Virus record (IMG/VR): IMGVR_UViG_3300036760_000306
Coordinates: 1-64,000 of that record
From: a virus
Length of the DNA stretch: 64,000 nt
Direction: 5' to 3' (one strand)
Every line of letters begins with the position of its first letter. The first letter of the stretch is position 1. Shown one piece after another: positions 1 to 8,901 of the stretch. The translations under genes and the position numbers were made by a program. Below the pieces are notes generated by a model. It made no database searches and was not told where the DNA came from. It worked only from the letters and a program-made list of their open reading frames with translations.

Positions 1-1
1 C

Positions 2-3000
2 TTGGCCGATGACCTGATTGACCCAAGCCTCGGATTCGAGACTGAGCAACGGGTCCAGCTTCAGTACCGGATCCGTGTCGTGAAGGGCCTCGTGGGGCTT
101 ACCTCGAACCCCGACGGCTTCGACCCCGTGGTGGTCAAGGCTCAGGGCGCTGCCTCGACTCCGACCGCCTACACGTTCACGAACATGCGTCAAGCGTTGG
201 GTGATCCTGGCCTATGGAGAGCGGGCGACGGTACCCAGAATTCACTTGGGACCGTTGACGGCTACACGTACGCGATTCCGATCTCGGCGATTTTCCGCCG
301 CAACTCAGTGGTGTGGTTGGGTCAATCGAGTCAGAACCTCAACGGCGGGTTCAACCGTAACCCCACGGCGGTGGATCGTCTTGGGATCAAGACGTTCTCT
401 ACGGTTCCCACGCTTGCCGCCGACCTCTCGGCCGCTGCCACGTCGGCAACTTTAGTGTCGGCCACCAATTTGCCGATGCCCGCCACCCCCGCGACACCCG
501 TCACGATTCAAATCGGTGACGAGATCATGACCTACAGTTCGATCACGGGCACAACCGTGAACGGCTTGGTCCGTGGTCAGAACGGCACCTTGGCAGAGAT
601 CCACAAGTCGGGCCTCACCATCAAGGTCTTGTCTGGCCGTCCCGATGGGCTGTACTCGGATCAGATCGCGAACTCGGACATCCTTGATCTGCGGCACCTA
701 GTTAATCCTAACGGGATGGACTACACGGCGCTGCTCAAGTCGAACCTTGACAAGCTTCTGCGTGGTCAGCTCCGTGCCAACTGGAAGCGCTCCGGCGGTG
801 GTCCTCAGGGCAGCTTCGTTCACTACCAGGATGCGATCCAGTCCGCTGCTGTGTCGCTTGGCGTCACTCAACTCGATGCCCCCGATAACATCCGCATGGT
901 GTTCTCGGACGCCGCTACGATTCAGCCCGTAGAGCTTGTGGTAGAGCCTCGGGCCAGTGCTTATGGTCCCGGGCCTGGTGCGCCGATTAACGTAACCTGG
1001 TCATTGGCCCTTACGGCCAACACACTAGGCCGATCTTCAACGTTTGTTCCGACCAACGTTGATCAAGCCACCGTGGCTAATCAGTTTAGCCCGGGTGACG
1101 TGATTGTGGTCCCTGTGAACCAGCTCAAGAATGGGTTGCAAGCCGGTGCTACGGATCAGGTTCGTTGGCTCAATGATGGTGTGGTGGGCGCTGTCCAGTT
1201 ACGTCTGGATGGCGAAACTGGTGATCTCCCGTCCACCATGTACACGGTGACCCCTGCGGTACCGGCATTTGACGAGGATCTCACGATCACCTTGAGCAGC
1301 ACTTTCCCAGCGCAGCCTTCTATCCCGGGTGTGTCTCCGCGTTTGCTGCACATCCGAGCCCACATCGTCTACGGTGCGGGTCGGGGCCTTTCGCGTCGTC
1401 CTGATTCGTTGCACTCGATCAGCTACCTGAACCCTTCGGCAGATCTGTTGGTTCAGCAGGCTGGTGTCCCCTTGAGCAATAAGGGGTCGAGAGTCTCGTG
1501 GGCTCCTTTGTGGAGCAAGTACCGCAGCAGCGTGTTCAACAACGCTCTCCCGTCTACCGCCGAGATGTACTGTGACCTTGGCAGCAAGACCGTGATCGCT
1601 ACGCCTTTCCGGCGGGTCAACTTCACGCAGGGCTTGCTCACGATCGACGGTAATGCGGCCAACGCGCACCCCGATCCGACTCCGTTGGCCCCCACTTCGG
1701 GCACTACGCTTGCATTGAATAGCCAGTTCATCGTTGTCGGATCACACCCCAATACGGCTGTCGGGAACGCTTTGGTGATTTCGAGTGGCCCAGGAGCTGG
1801 TCGCTACACAATCATAGACTTGTCTTCCCCTACACAGATCCAAGTGGATCGTCCTATCCGAGCTAATGGTGGTGTGGTGGTTCCGTTCACCATCCACGCG
1901 GCACAAGGCTGCATGCCCGCGTTCACCAAGACGGGTGCCGCTAAGTGGGGCGCTACGGATCCTCTTGGTTTGTTCTGTAGCGAGAGTGCCGGGAACTTGG
2001 CTTTCAACAGCATCTATGTGTCTCTACCGAGACACTTGGTACCGGGCTGGGGGGAGCTTCATGTGCCCCTCCTCCATTCGGATACCTCAGCATTTGCTCA
2101 AGGCCTGAACTACATCACGAACAGCGGGACAGCAGGCCCAGGAACACACGACAACGCAGACAAGAACTACGTCAACTACAACCCCAACCCGACCTATACT
2201 TACGCGGCTTTCTCAACTGTAGACTTGAGCACACCTGGGTTACTGCCTGCTGCGTACAACACTCTAGTACCCCACGCGGGCAACAACTATGCGGGAATGC
2301 GCTTCTTCACAGACACCCGTGGGCTTGACCGTCAAGGGTTAGAGCTGCCGCCGTTCTATGGCGTGGCCCGTCTTTTTGCGGTTTATGAGGCTGCGGATTA
2401 CAAAGCAGTGGGATCTGCGTTCAATGATGCGACTCGCATACCTAATGGCGGCGGTGCAACGAATCTGCTGCGGCAAGCGATGCCGCAAGGATCTGGGCCA
2501 TCCTTCTGGGTTGAGATCGATTCCGATGGTGACTCTACGTTCATCTTGAACGCCAACGCGATTGATATCACGAAGTCCCCGAACCCGATTGCCAACTTCG
2601 GGGCTGGGAAGTACGTGATTGAAGCTTCCGTGTTCGGTTTCGATCGAGGCACTTTTGACTTGGGTTCGGAAGCCCGTTTGGTTATGTCTCGTCCTGGGGC
2701 AGGCGGCCCCGGATCTGGTAGTTGGACCACTGTAGGCACAGGCCCCGTAGATCAGGTTCCTGCAAACCGCCTCAACAACACCAACAAGTTGGTCGCAGGA
2801 CCCTCAGCGATCATCCCGGGCCCGGCTGAACCGTCGGACCAGATCCTCGTCAACTACTCCCGTACGCCTTACCAAGGCGATGCGTGGGGTTCTCAGACCA
2901 ACTACGCCGATATCCCGTACGCTCCAGGTCCACTGACCTCGGGCAATGCGTACCAGATCGACTCCACGGATCTAGATCCCAATGCCTTAACTCGACCCAA

Positions 3001-3862
3001 CCAGAAGGTCTTGGAGGTTCTAGCTTCCCTGAGCTTCTCCACGGACCTTGGGACTGGCCGCTACTCGGGAGACGCCACCACCACGACCCTAGATTTTAAG
3101 GACGTGGGTTACGAAGATCCGACGGTCTATCCGCCGACCTCGGGAATTGATCCTCGTCCCAAGGTGCTGCCCAACAACTTTGTGACAGCGGATTTGACGA
3201 ACATTGGGACTGAATACTTGGGCGCTTCAACTCGCTTGCCCTTGGGCGCTCTGTTCCGCGACAAGGACTTCCGAGGGCAGTCGTTCAGTGCTTTGCCATC
3301 CAGCTTGATTTACTCAGATCAGGTTGGTGCAGGCCCAGCAACCGGCCTTGCTCCGAGTCACTCAGGTGACCAGGACGAGGTGCTGCTCAACACCGCATCG
3401 TCGGGTGTGGGGTCCCCAGGCGACCTCTTGGTGCATGTGGACGGGGAGCAAGGCAACTACTCGCTCCTGACCAACTTCCGCGTGACCCGTGGTGGCTCAG
3501 TGTTCACGGCCTCAGGGGCGAACCCTGGTGGAACCGTGGCGTTGCAGAACCAGGCGTCGTTGGCTCAGACCAACCACGTCAACGTTTTGCAGGGCCGGGC
3601 TATGCTGGTCCGCAACACGGTCACGAACGTGGGGGCTACGGAAGTTTCGGCCGGAGATGAGCTGATGCTGCTCATCCTAACGACCGTCCAGCGTCCCGTG
3701 ATCAGCACCGTGGATCCCTCGGTAGTGCTCATCGGTACCAACGGTACTGGTGAGGGGTACTCGGCTGCCGACCTTTACCGTATCGAGGGTCACCCCTTGG
3801 TTCGCAACAACGTTCGAGTGAACCTGGATCCAGCGACTATCCCGCTGTCCAAGAGGGGTTGA
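2..3862 (+). CDS. Large virion structural protein, probably tail/baseplate (5' partial)
   Basis: The frame is open from the window edge for 1286 codons, so the true start may lie upstream; the TTG at position 2 is only the first possible start. The protein is rich in Gly, Thr, Pro and Asn, has few Cys and Lys, and has no signal peptide or membrane segment, as expected of a beta-rich phage tail or baseplate component. Around residues 145-205 there is a small beta module of the type seen in phage baseplate proteins (an IQIGDEIMTY-like strand followed by a GLVRGQNGT-like turn). Around 225-245 the pattern DQIANSDILDLRHLV resembles baseplate-associated proteins. I cannot assign an exact role. It ends 19 bases before the convergent minus-strand gene. 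Confidence 0.55.
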   Translation: MADDLIDPSLGFETEQRVQLQYRIRVVKGLVGLTSNPDGFDPVVVKAQGAASTPTAYTFTNMRQALGDPGLWRAGDGTQNSLGTVDGYTYAIPISAIFRRNSVVWLGQSSQNLNGGFNRNPTAVDRLGIKTFSTVPTLAADLSAAATSATLVSATNLPMPATPATPVTIQIGDEIMTYSSITGTTVNGLVRGQNGTLAEIHKSGLTIKVLSGRPDGLYSDQIANSDILDLRHLVNPNGMDYTALLKSNLDKLLRGQLRANWKRSGGGPQGSFVHYQDAIQSAAVSLGVTQLDAPDNIRMVFSDAATIQPVELVVEPRASAYGPGPGAPINVTWSLALTANTLGRSSTFVPTNVDQATVANQFSPGDVIVVPVNQLKNGLQAGATDQVRWLNDGVVGAVQLRLDGETGDLPSTMYTVTPAVPAFDEDLTITLSSTFPAQPSIPGVSPRLLHIRAHIVYGAGRGLSRRPDSLHSISYLNPSADLLVQQAGVPLSNKGSRVSWAPLWSKYRSSVFNNALPSTAEMYCDLGSKTVIATPFRRVNFTQGLLTIDGNAANAHPDPTPLAPTSGTTLALNSQFIVVGSHPNTAVGNALVISSGPGAGRYTIIDLSSPTQIQVDRPIRANGGVVVPFTIHAAQGCMPAFTKTGAAKWGATDPLGLFCSESAGNLAFNSIYVSLPRHLVPGWGELHVPLLHSDTSAFAQGLNYITNSGTAGPGTHDNADKNYVNYNPNPTYTYAAFSTVDLSTPGLLPAAYNTLVPHAGNNYAGMRFFTDTRGLDRQGLELPPFYGVARLFAVYEAADYKAVGSAFNDATRIPNGGGATNLLRQAMPQGSGPSFWVEIDSDGDSTFILNANAIDITKSPNPIANFGAGKYVIEASVFGFDRGTFDLGSEARLVMSRPGAGGPGSGSWTTVGTGPVDQVPANRLNNTNKLVAGPSAIIPGPAEPSDQILVNYSRTPYQGDAWGSQTNYADIPYAPGPLTSGNAYQIDSTDLDPNALTRPNQKVLEVLASLSFSTDLGTGRYSGDATTTTLDFKDVGYEDPTVYPPTSGIDPRPKVLPNNFVTADLTNIGTEYLGASTRLPLGALFRDKDFRGQSFSALPSSLIYSDQVGAGPATGLAPSHSGDQDEVLLNTASSGVGSPGDLLVHVDGEQGNYSLLTNFRVTRGGSVFTASGANPGGTVALQNQASLAQTNHVNVLQGRAMLVRNTVTNVGATEVSAGDELMLLILTTVQRPVISTVDPSVVLIGTNGTGEGYSAADLYRIEGHPLVRNNVRVNLDPATIPLSKRG

Positions 3863-3881
3863 ACCCCTCCGAAGCGAACTC

Positions 3882-4538
3882 CTACTTTTTCTTAGGTTTT
3901 GCGTCCGGCTTTGCGGCTTCTCCTGAAGGGAGGGCGGGCGCTTGCTTTGATACACGGGTGAGCAGGGGGGAGAGGGCCTTGTACCACTCCAGGTTCTCCG
4001 CGTTGGCGTCGGTTTTCTTGATCGTCGAGACGTCGAAAAGGGTTTCGATCTCTTGTGCACGCTGGATAGCGGTCAAGGCACCCTTGACCGCTCTTACTCC
4101 TGACCAGTTGAACACGTCCTCGCCATCCACAGAGGCCCTGACTGCTTGCTCTTTCGGAAGAGAGATGATGGTGCGCTTGTACTTCTTCTGCATCGCCTTA
4201 TTGTTCCCCGACACACGACGGCGAAGCTCCTGAGTTTTGGTGCCATCGGCCTTGGGGACTGCACTCAGTCCCGCGACCAACATACAGAGGTAAGTGTAGG
4301 GGATAGGCAACTTGGGGTAGTGCTTCGCGCAAAGATCAAGGGCATACATGATCTTCTCACCCTCATACCTCATTGCGGGGACGCTGAGCCTGCCGGTCTT
4401 GATGTCTTTTTGAAGACGTCCCAACACACCGGTTGGGTGGTGCAGCACTTTCGCGGTCGCTTGTTTGCCTTTCCGTCCACTATCAGCACCATCTGCGATT
4501 TCAGCCTGTACTCGACTCAGCAACTCTGCATTCTTCAT
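3882..4538 (-). CDS. Hypothetical protein, Lys-rich C-terminus
   Basis: A 218-residue soluble protein I do not recognise. The N-terminal half is mostly helical with alternating basic and hydrophobic residues. The tail is Pro/Ala/Lys rich and ends in KPKKK, suggesting nucleic-acid or acidic-partner contact. It is the last gene of a three-gene minus-strand operon: its ATG overlaps the stop of the J-domain gene by 4 bases (ATGA), so the two are probably translationally coupled. No catalytic motif was seen. Confidence 0.6.
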   Translation of the reverse strand: MKNAELLSRVQAEIADGADSGRKGKQATAKVLHHPTGVLGRLQKDIKTGRLSVPAMRYEGEKIMYALDLCAKHYPKLPIPYTYLCMLVAGLSAVPKADGTKTQELRRRVSGNNKAMQKKYKRTIISLPKEQAVRASVDGEDVFNWSGVRAVKGALTAIQRAQEIETLFDVSTIKKTDANAENLEWYKALSPLLTRVSKQAPALPSGEAAKPDAKPKKK

Positions 4539-5557
4539 GGCATAACTCCTTCGTGCTTTTGGTAGAGATCTTTGATTAGGTCGTAAGCATCTGTAATTGC
4601 ATGGAACATAGTTTCGTTACCGCCCCGATCGGGGTGCGCCTCTAAAGCGAGACGTTTGTACTTGGTTGAGACCAGCTTCAGATCGATCCTAAGACCGGAT
4701 TTAAATGGAACCAACTCTAACTGGTCGAAAGCCAGATTCAGAGCTTTACGATTGACGATCGCCTGCCCCATGGACTTGCGCATGATCGCTCGTTTAAAGT
4801 GAGAAGTGGTGAGCCTAAACTCCTCCAGGTAATCACGACGAAGGTGCAAACGTTCTTGTTCTGGTATGCGGTTTAGGTGAGCATCGACCCATACCGTGAA
4901 CTTCTCTCTAAGCTCTCGCATATCGGTATCAGAATCGGGCAGTGGTGCAGCTCGCGTAGCGGTATCAGAATCGGGCAGTGATGCAGCAACTTTACGTGGA
5001 GTCTTGGCCCGCTTAGTTTGAGTGGTTGCTGCCCTGGTTGCTGCCCTGGTTTCGTGGAGGGTGATGGCTTCATGCTCAAGCTGGTCGGCGAGGATTTTGG
5101 AGTAGAGCCCCATGCCTTTGTGACTCTTGACTTCTGAGATTCTCTTCTCGATTACAAGGAAAGCATCGTCTTTCGATAACCCGGACAGTTGGGCGTATTT
5201 GTTGCTCAACCCGATGAATCTGTATGCGTGCGAGATATTCTCGCCACCGCTATCCACCATCTTTAGCAAGCGTGCTTTGTTTTCCTCGGAGATCCCCGCA
5301 CGCATTACGACTCTGCGGTAGTTGTAGTCGTTAGTTGTAAAGACACCCAGAAGTTGCTCTAGGATGATGTGCGCCTCAGCTTTGAACCGTCCACCGTGCT
5401 TTTTGTGGTAACCGTCTAGGAACGCGGTCTCCATGTTGTACAGCTCTGCCTGAGTCATAGTTAGGGCACGTGCTCGATAATCTGACACCAATGCCAATAG
5501 CGGCGGTGTTAGATCACGTTTCAAGTTTCGTAGAACTTCTGTACGTTTTTGAACCAT
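4535..5557 (-). CDS. J-domain (DnaJ-like) protein
   Basis: 340 residues. The last ~60 form a J domain: a helix II-like stretch followed by the HPD tripeptide in EAHPDRGG and a helix III with YDLIKDLYQK. J domains stimulate Hsp70 ATPase activity, so the protein probably redirects host DnaK. The N-terminal ~250 residues are helical and unrecognised. The middle contains a short internal duplication (two PDSDT-containing segments, matching the repeated bases around 4920-4990). A C-terminal J domain is less common than an N-terminal one. The start is the ATG directly after the stop of the upstream gene. A second J-domain gene lies at 10061. Confidence 0.75.
   Translation of the reverse strand: MVQKRTEVLRNLKRDLTPPLLALVSDYRARALTMTQAELYNMETAFLDGYHKKHGGRFKAEAHIILEQLLGVFTTNDYNYRRVVMRAGISEENKARLLKMVDSGGENISHAYRFIGLSNKYAQLSGLSKDDAFLVIEKRISEVKSHKGMGLYSKILADQLEHEAITLHETRAATRAATTQTKRAKTPRKVAASLPDSDTATRAAPLPDSDTDMRELREKFTVWVDAHLNRIPEQERLHLRRDYLEEFRLTTSHFKRAIMRKSMGQAIVNRKALNLAFDQLELVPFKSGLRIDLKLVSTKYKRLALEAHPDRGGNETMFHAITDAYDLIKDLYQKHEGVMP
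4920..4990. repeat. Short direct repeat in J-domain gene
   Basis: The block GGTATCAGAATCGGGCAGTG occurs twice about 40 bases apart, encoding two copies of a PDSDT-containing peptide on the minus strand. A second micro-repeat (GTTGCTGCCCTG, twice) lies at about 5030-5053. This is a slippage-type expansion of a linker. Confidence 0.7.
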
Positions 5558-6889
5558 CTAAGTGTGTAGCCTGGCTTTGGTGCGCTTGGTCAACATAGGC
5601 CACCCAGTTTTTGTTGTAGTCTGAAACTTGTTGTTAACGTCCATAACCCACCCCCAACGCTTCAAGTTGGCCAAGTGTATATTCAGACTGTGCGCAGAAG
5701 TGCCCATCAACTCCGCAAGTTCGTTCTTATCTTTATCTGGGGCCCGTCTAATGGTTTGAAGTACACTGACAATGGTGCAGATGGGTTTTTGTAACAAATC
5801 ATGGTCCGGACCCAGATCTGCGATAAACTCATCCATCAGACGATCCGCAGCACTCCTGCGATCTTCTACTACCGGAACCTCAGCCTTGGGGGCCTGGTTC
5901 AGATCTATCCCCATATCTGTGAACGCCTGTTCCAAAGGACTCACCGGGGTAACCACGCGATACTTGCCGCGCTCCACAGCCTCAAAGACCTTGTTGCCGT
6001 ACTGGTCCACCGTGTTCGACATGACTACGCTGATATAGCTTTTCAGGTTCTTGCTGGGCGGTGGGCCTAGAGCGCGGAGGCCCTGGGCCATTTCACCAAG
6101 GGTCATAATTTTGTTGCCGAGCACGGCGACCATTTTCTGACCCATGGTCATGCTTCCGTCCGCCTTTTTGCGAGTCTTACGTTCGAGCGCTATCAGGTGA
6201 CGCTTGTTACGTTCAACGAGACCGGGAAGATTTTGTATTGAGATCAGGACTTCTGCAAGATGTCCCCCTAAGGCGTGGTTGTGTCTCTCAAATGCCTTAT
6301 TATGGGATCCTTCCGCGTCGTCCGCCTCTTCATCCGCGTTCTCATTTGGTGCGGTCTCGGCTTCGTTACGTAGGGCTTTACGTAGGATTTCGTTGACAGC
6401 AGCCAAAGTCAGGCCCTTAGGCGTGTTCTTGACTATCAAGGCCCGTTGCGAGGGGGTCAACTGGTCGTGGAGCCAATTAAACTCCTCTAAGGGGGTTAGA
6501 CTGACCGCTCTCGCAGTCTTCTGAACAACCTCCGTCCTAACATTCTGAATCCCGATCCACGCCTGCGAAGGTGAAGCCTGACCCTCGACCCACGCCTGCG
6601 AAGGTGAAGGTGAAGCCTGAACCTCAGCAGTTTCAACTACCTGAGCCTCAACGGCTTTGTACGGTGTATTCAAGGCCGTCAGGAGACTCTTGGCGAAATC
6701 CAAACCCTCTATGGGGTCGGCCAGCTTACCGGCCAGTTCCATAAAGAGGGCCGTAGAAAGTGACGCAGGTAACAGTACCCGAAGCTTCTTTTCTTCCTCA
6801 TGGCAGATCTTGATGGCTTCGATAAATTCCTCGCTTGCTGTTTGCAGTCGAAGCGCTTGGGACCCCATGTCATCTACGGTCGTCGGCAC
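5558..6889 (-). CDS. Winged-helix / HARE-HTH-like DNA-binding protein
   Basis: 443 residues. Residues ~245-310 form a domain clearly paralogous to one in the protein at 42534-43397: both share a TM-x(2)-(K/R)-(M/L)-V-(A/S)-V-(L/I)-G opening, a PP-(S/T)-(S/K)-(N/D)-LK-x-Y segment and an RGKY-x-VV ending. This resembles the HARE-HTH (HB1/ASXL-type) winged helix. Another winged helix is likely in the last ~90 residues (NELAELMGTSAHSLNIHLAN). The middle has an acidic linker and a duplicated SPSQAW segment. First gene of the minus operon. The start is uncertain: GTG at 6889 or ATG at 6868, neither with a strong ribosome-binding site. It is likely a phage regulator or nucleoid protein. Confidence 0.6.
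   Translation of the reverse strand: MPTTVDDMGSQALRLQTASEEFIEAIKICHEEEKKLRVLLPASLSTALFMELAGKLADPIEGLDFAKSLLTALNTPYKAVEAQVVETAEVQASPSPSQAWVEGQASPSQAWIGIQNVRTEVVQKTARAVSLTPLEEFNWLHDQLTPSQRALIVKNTPKGLTLAAVNEILRKALRNEAETAPNENADEEADDAEGSHNKAFERHNHALGGHLAEVLISIQNLPGLVERNKRHLIALERKTRKKADGSMTMGQKMVAVLGNKIMTLGEMAQGLRALGPPPSKNLKSYISVVMSNTVDQYGNKVFEAVERGKYRVVTPVSPLEQAFTDMGIDLNQAPKAEVPVVEDRRSAADRLMDEFIADLGPDHDLLQKPICTIVSVLQTIRRAPDKDKNELAELMGTSAHSLNIHLANLKRWGWVMDVNNKFQTTTKTGWPMLTKRTKARLHT
6560..6618. repeat. Direct repeat, linker of winged-helix gene
   Basis: The block CCACGCCTGCGAAGGTGAAG occurs twice within ~60 bases and encodes the duplicated SPSQAW linker peptide; AGGTGA is further repeated in the second copy. 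Confidence 0.65.
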
Positions 6890-7032
6890 ACCAGCATTAG
6901 ACTGATTTTATCGTCTGGAAGCAAGGCTGAATGCATCATTTTACTGGAAAAGCGGGAAAAAGCGTAGATAATCTGCTTTTTTTATTGGGCTTACCCGACT
7001 TGCCTACTGCTTTCTAGCCTAAGCGGTCTGGT
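6890..7032. promoter_or_regulatory. Divergent intergenic region
   Basis: 143 bases separate the minus operon from the long plus-strand block, so promoters for both directions are expected here. It is AT-rich compared with its surroundings. A GATAAT hexamer lies near 6967. It sits in the loop of an AAAAAGC...GCTTTTTTT inverted repeat (about 6957-6984) that could alternatively be a weak terminator. No TGGTGTAGT box (the motif seen before other genes) was found here. Confidence 0.35.
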
Positions 7033-7635
7033 TTGCTCGATGCCTCAGGCGGTGGTGTAGATCGTTGGTCGCAAATGCCCAGTCTCCAGCTCCAAACTCC
7101 GGTTCCGGTTTCCCAGCGGCCTGGGGAACATGTGCCCTTACTAGCGGGGAGTCCGCGTGGGGCGGCCTTGGGTTGGTCTAAAGGGTGGGAATTGCGCGAT
7201 ACTCTGCTGGTAATGACTCCAACGGCTACCTTGTACCTGTTTTTATTCAGGATTCCTTTACAGGAGTCTACTATTGTGGAGAACCTGCTCGCTGTCGGGG
7301 TTGGGGGTCTGAATATAGACCGAGGGAGGGTAAACGGACGTTGGCCTCCCAATGTTCTGCTAGTCCATCACTCTGAGTGCCGTACCGAGTGCTGCCTTGA
7401 ATGCCCTGTGTTCAAGCTAGATCAGCAGAGCGGGGTGTTGAAAAGCGGTGCTGTACGCCCGAATCAGTTGCGCAATAACTCTAGGCTAGCAACGAATGGG
7501 GGGTACCACGGGCGTTTTGGGGATTCATTTTTAATTGGGTATGGGGATGAGGGTGGGGCATCGCGGTTTTTCCCGCAATTCGAGTCCCTTATGCATTGCA
7601 TAGCTTGGGTTAGCGATCTCATTGCAACTGATTAA
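7033..7635 (+). CDS. DNA methyltransferase-family protein, short form without catalytic motif
   Basis: 200 residues with the family signatures of phage-type site-specific adenine methyltransferases: DASGG...VDRW near the start, GWELRDTLLVM at ~52-62, NIDRGRVNGRWPPNVLL at ~95-111, LDQQSGVLKSG, then GDEGGASRFFPQF close to the end. These segments belong to the substrate/DNA-recognition half of the family. The catalytic DPPY/NPPY motif is absent from this frame and from the bases upstream. The start is TTG with no good ribosome-binding site, chosen because homology-like sequence begins at residue 2. It may be a companion subunit, an inactive form or an unusual short enzyme. Confidence 0.55.
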   Translation: MLDASGGGVDRWSQMPSLQLQTPVPVSQRPGEHVPLLAGSPRGAALGWSKGWELRDTLLVMTPTATLYLFLFRIPLQESTIVENLLAVGVGGLNIDRGRVNGRWPPNVLLVHHSECRTECCLECPVFKLDQQSGVLKSGAVRPNQLRNNSRLATNGGYHGRFGDSFLIGYGDEGGASRFFPQFESLMHCIAWVSDLIATD

Positions 7636-7657
7636 TTTCCCTATTCATTAGGGGTGT

Positions 7658-7870
7658 ATGCCGCTTATCCATCGAAGTTACCTAGATCTCTCCATTGAGC
7701 AACGCAAGGCAGGGGCCAAGGTTGTGCGGGCTAGACTGCGGGCAGCTTTGGGCAACCCGAGTCTGACTCCCGCCCAAATCAAGCAACTTCAAGATCAGGT
7801 ACTCAAGATCAACATGTGGGAAGCCGGTACGCTAGCCCAGATGCCTGAACCTGTGCCCGAACCTGCCTGA
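7658..7870 (+). CDS. Small hypothetical protein
   Basis: 70 residues, predicted helical and charged, ending in a Pro/Glu repeat (PEPVPEPA). The sequence GGGGTGT precedes the ATG. No family recognised. It precedes three membrane/export genes and may be co-transcribed with them. Confidence 0.55.
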   Translation: MPLIHRSYLDLSIEQRKAGAKVVRARLRAALGNPSLTPAQIKQLQDQVLKINMWEAGTLAQMPEPVPEPA

Positions 7871-7907
7871 CTTTTCTCCCTATGGGTTGGTAGTGGAGAG
7901 GTGTCTC

Positions 7908-8303
7908 ATGGACGGTATAGCTGAATTCGTTAACACCAATCTGATCCCACACTGGCCGTTCGTGGCTGCCATGATGATCTTCATGATCATCGGCCAGGTC
8001 ATGTCAAAAAACATCTTTACGAGAGACGCCCACAAGACCAACAAGCCCGTATGGTTGTTCTGGTGGGGCCGCAAGACCTTGGCACTGCATCCAATCGTCG
8101 CTGGCCTGATCTTGGGTTTGGTCTGGCGTGATCCAGAAGCAGGTGTCAAAGGCTTGGCCGCCAGCATGGGGTACTTCGCGATGGCTGGTACTTTTTCTGT
8201 TTGGGCTTACGAAACGCTGAAAGGGCTTGCCAAGAAAGAAGGGATCGACCTGGATTTGCCCGGGGTCGATGACTCCACACCTCCTGCCCCTCCGGCGAGC
8301 TGA
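7908..8303 (+). CDS. Small multi-pass membrane protein (holin candidate)
   Basis: 131 residues with three likely membrane segments: ~11-30 (FVAAMMIFMIIGQVM), ~62-78 (PIVAGLILGLVW) and ~88-105 (MGYFAMAGTFSVWAY). The C-terminus is charged and Pro-rich. The start is the ATG at 7908, preceded by GGAGAGG at good spacing; the upstream GTG at 7887 has no such site. Size, topology and position before another membrane protein and an exported protein would fit a holin in a lysis cassette. No endolysin is visible in the window, so the role is only inferred. Confidence 0.55.
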   Translation: MDGIAEFVNTNLIPHWPFVAAMMIFMIIGQVMSKNIFTRDAHKTNKPVWLFWWGRKTLALHPIVAGLILGLVWRDPEAGVKGLAASMGYFAMAGTFSVWAYETLKGLAKKEGIDLDLPGVDDSTPPAPPAS

Positions 8304-8304
8304 G

Positions 8305-8889
8305 ATGCTTCAGGACCCTCCGGCAACCCCTCCGCCACCGATGCCCCCAGAACCCAAGGCCCCCGCTGAGCCTGGGTTCTGGCAGGTCGTAGGGGCCAAG
8401 CTAGCGGCTTTCGCCAAGTGGGCTGCCCGTGTGCTTGTGGCACCAGGGATCGCGTTGCTCCTGATTGTAGGGGCCATTGTGCTTGTGGCCCTGGGTATCA
8501 AGAACGTCCAGATCGGCGGCCTTCTCGGGATGCTCTTTGGCAAGAAGAAGCCAGAGCACACGGCGATCGATACCGCCAATTCGGTGCCCGAGGATCGCGT
8601 GGACGACAAGGGCAAGATCATCCCAATCGGTGAGCCTGACTCGAAGGGGATGACTCAAGCGGTCGTGGTGCCGATCCAGAACCCTGGGATCTTTGCGGAC
8701 CCGGATCACGTCACGTTCACCCCTCCGGGCGAGACCAAGCCGGTCGAGATCAAGCTACCGGATGGCGTCAAAGCCAAAGACGTTGAGAAGGTGATCGTCG
8801 TGAAGCCCACGAAGTTCGTGGTCACGGTGAAGGACACTTCTGGGATCTCGGCCAAGCATGTCGATGACTTGCTCAAAAAGTACGGCTGA
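8305..8889 (+). CDS. Single-pass membrane protein with Pro-rich N-terminus
   Basis: 194 residues. A Pro/Ala-rich N-terminus is followed by one strongly hydrophobic segment at ~45-68 (VLVAPGIALLLIVGAIVLVA) and a Gly-rich stretch, then ~120 soluble residues rich in Lys, Val and Asp. The ATG follows the previous stop by one base, so it is likely coupled. The soluble part probably faces one compartment as a beta domain. Possible spanin or membrane anchor role; not recognised. Confidence 0.5.
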   Translation: MLQDPPATPPPPMPPEPKAPAEPGFWQVVGAKLAAFAKWAARVLVAPGIALLLIVGAIVLVALGIKNVQIGGLLGMLFGKKKPEHTAIDTANSVPEDRVDDKGKIIPIGEPDSKGMTQAVVVPIQNPGIFADPDHVTFTPPGETKPVEIKLPDGVKAKDVEKVIVVKPTKFVVTVKDTSGISAKHVDDLLKKYG

Positions 8890-8901
8890 CGGGGGCCCTA
8901 G

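Noticed and set aside
3848-3862. AGGGG-TTGAA-CCCCT hairpin at the end of the first gene
   Set aside because: Only 5 bp of stem overlapping the stop codon and no T-tract; too weak to call a terminator.
7052-7061. TGGTGTAGA near the start of the methyltransferase-like gene
   Set aside because: Lies within the conserved GGVDRW coding region and is 13 nt from the nearest ATG; probably chance.
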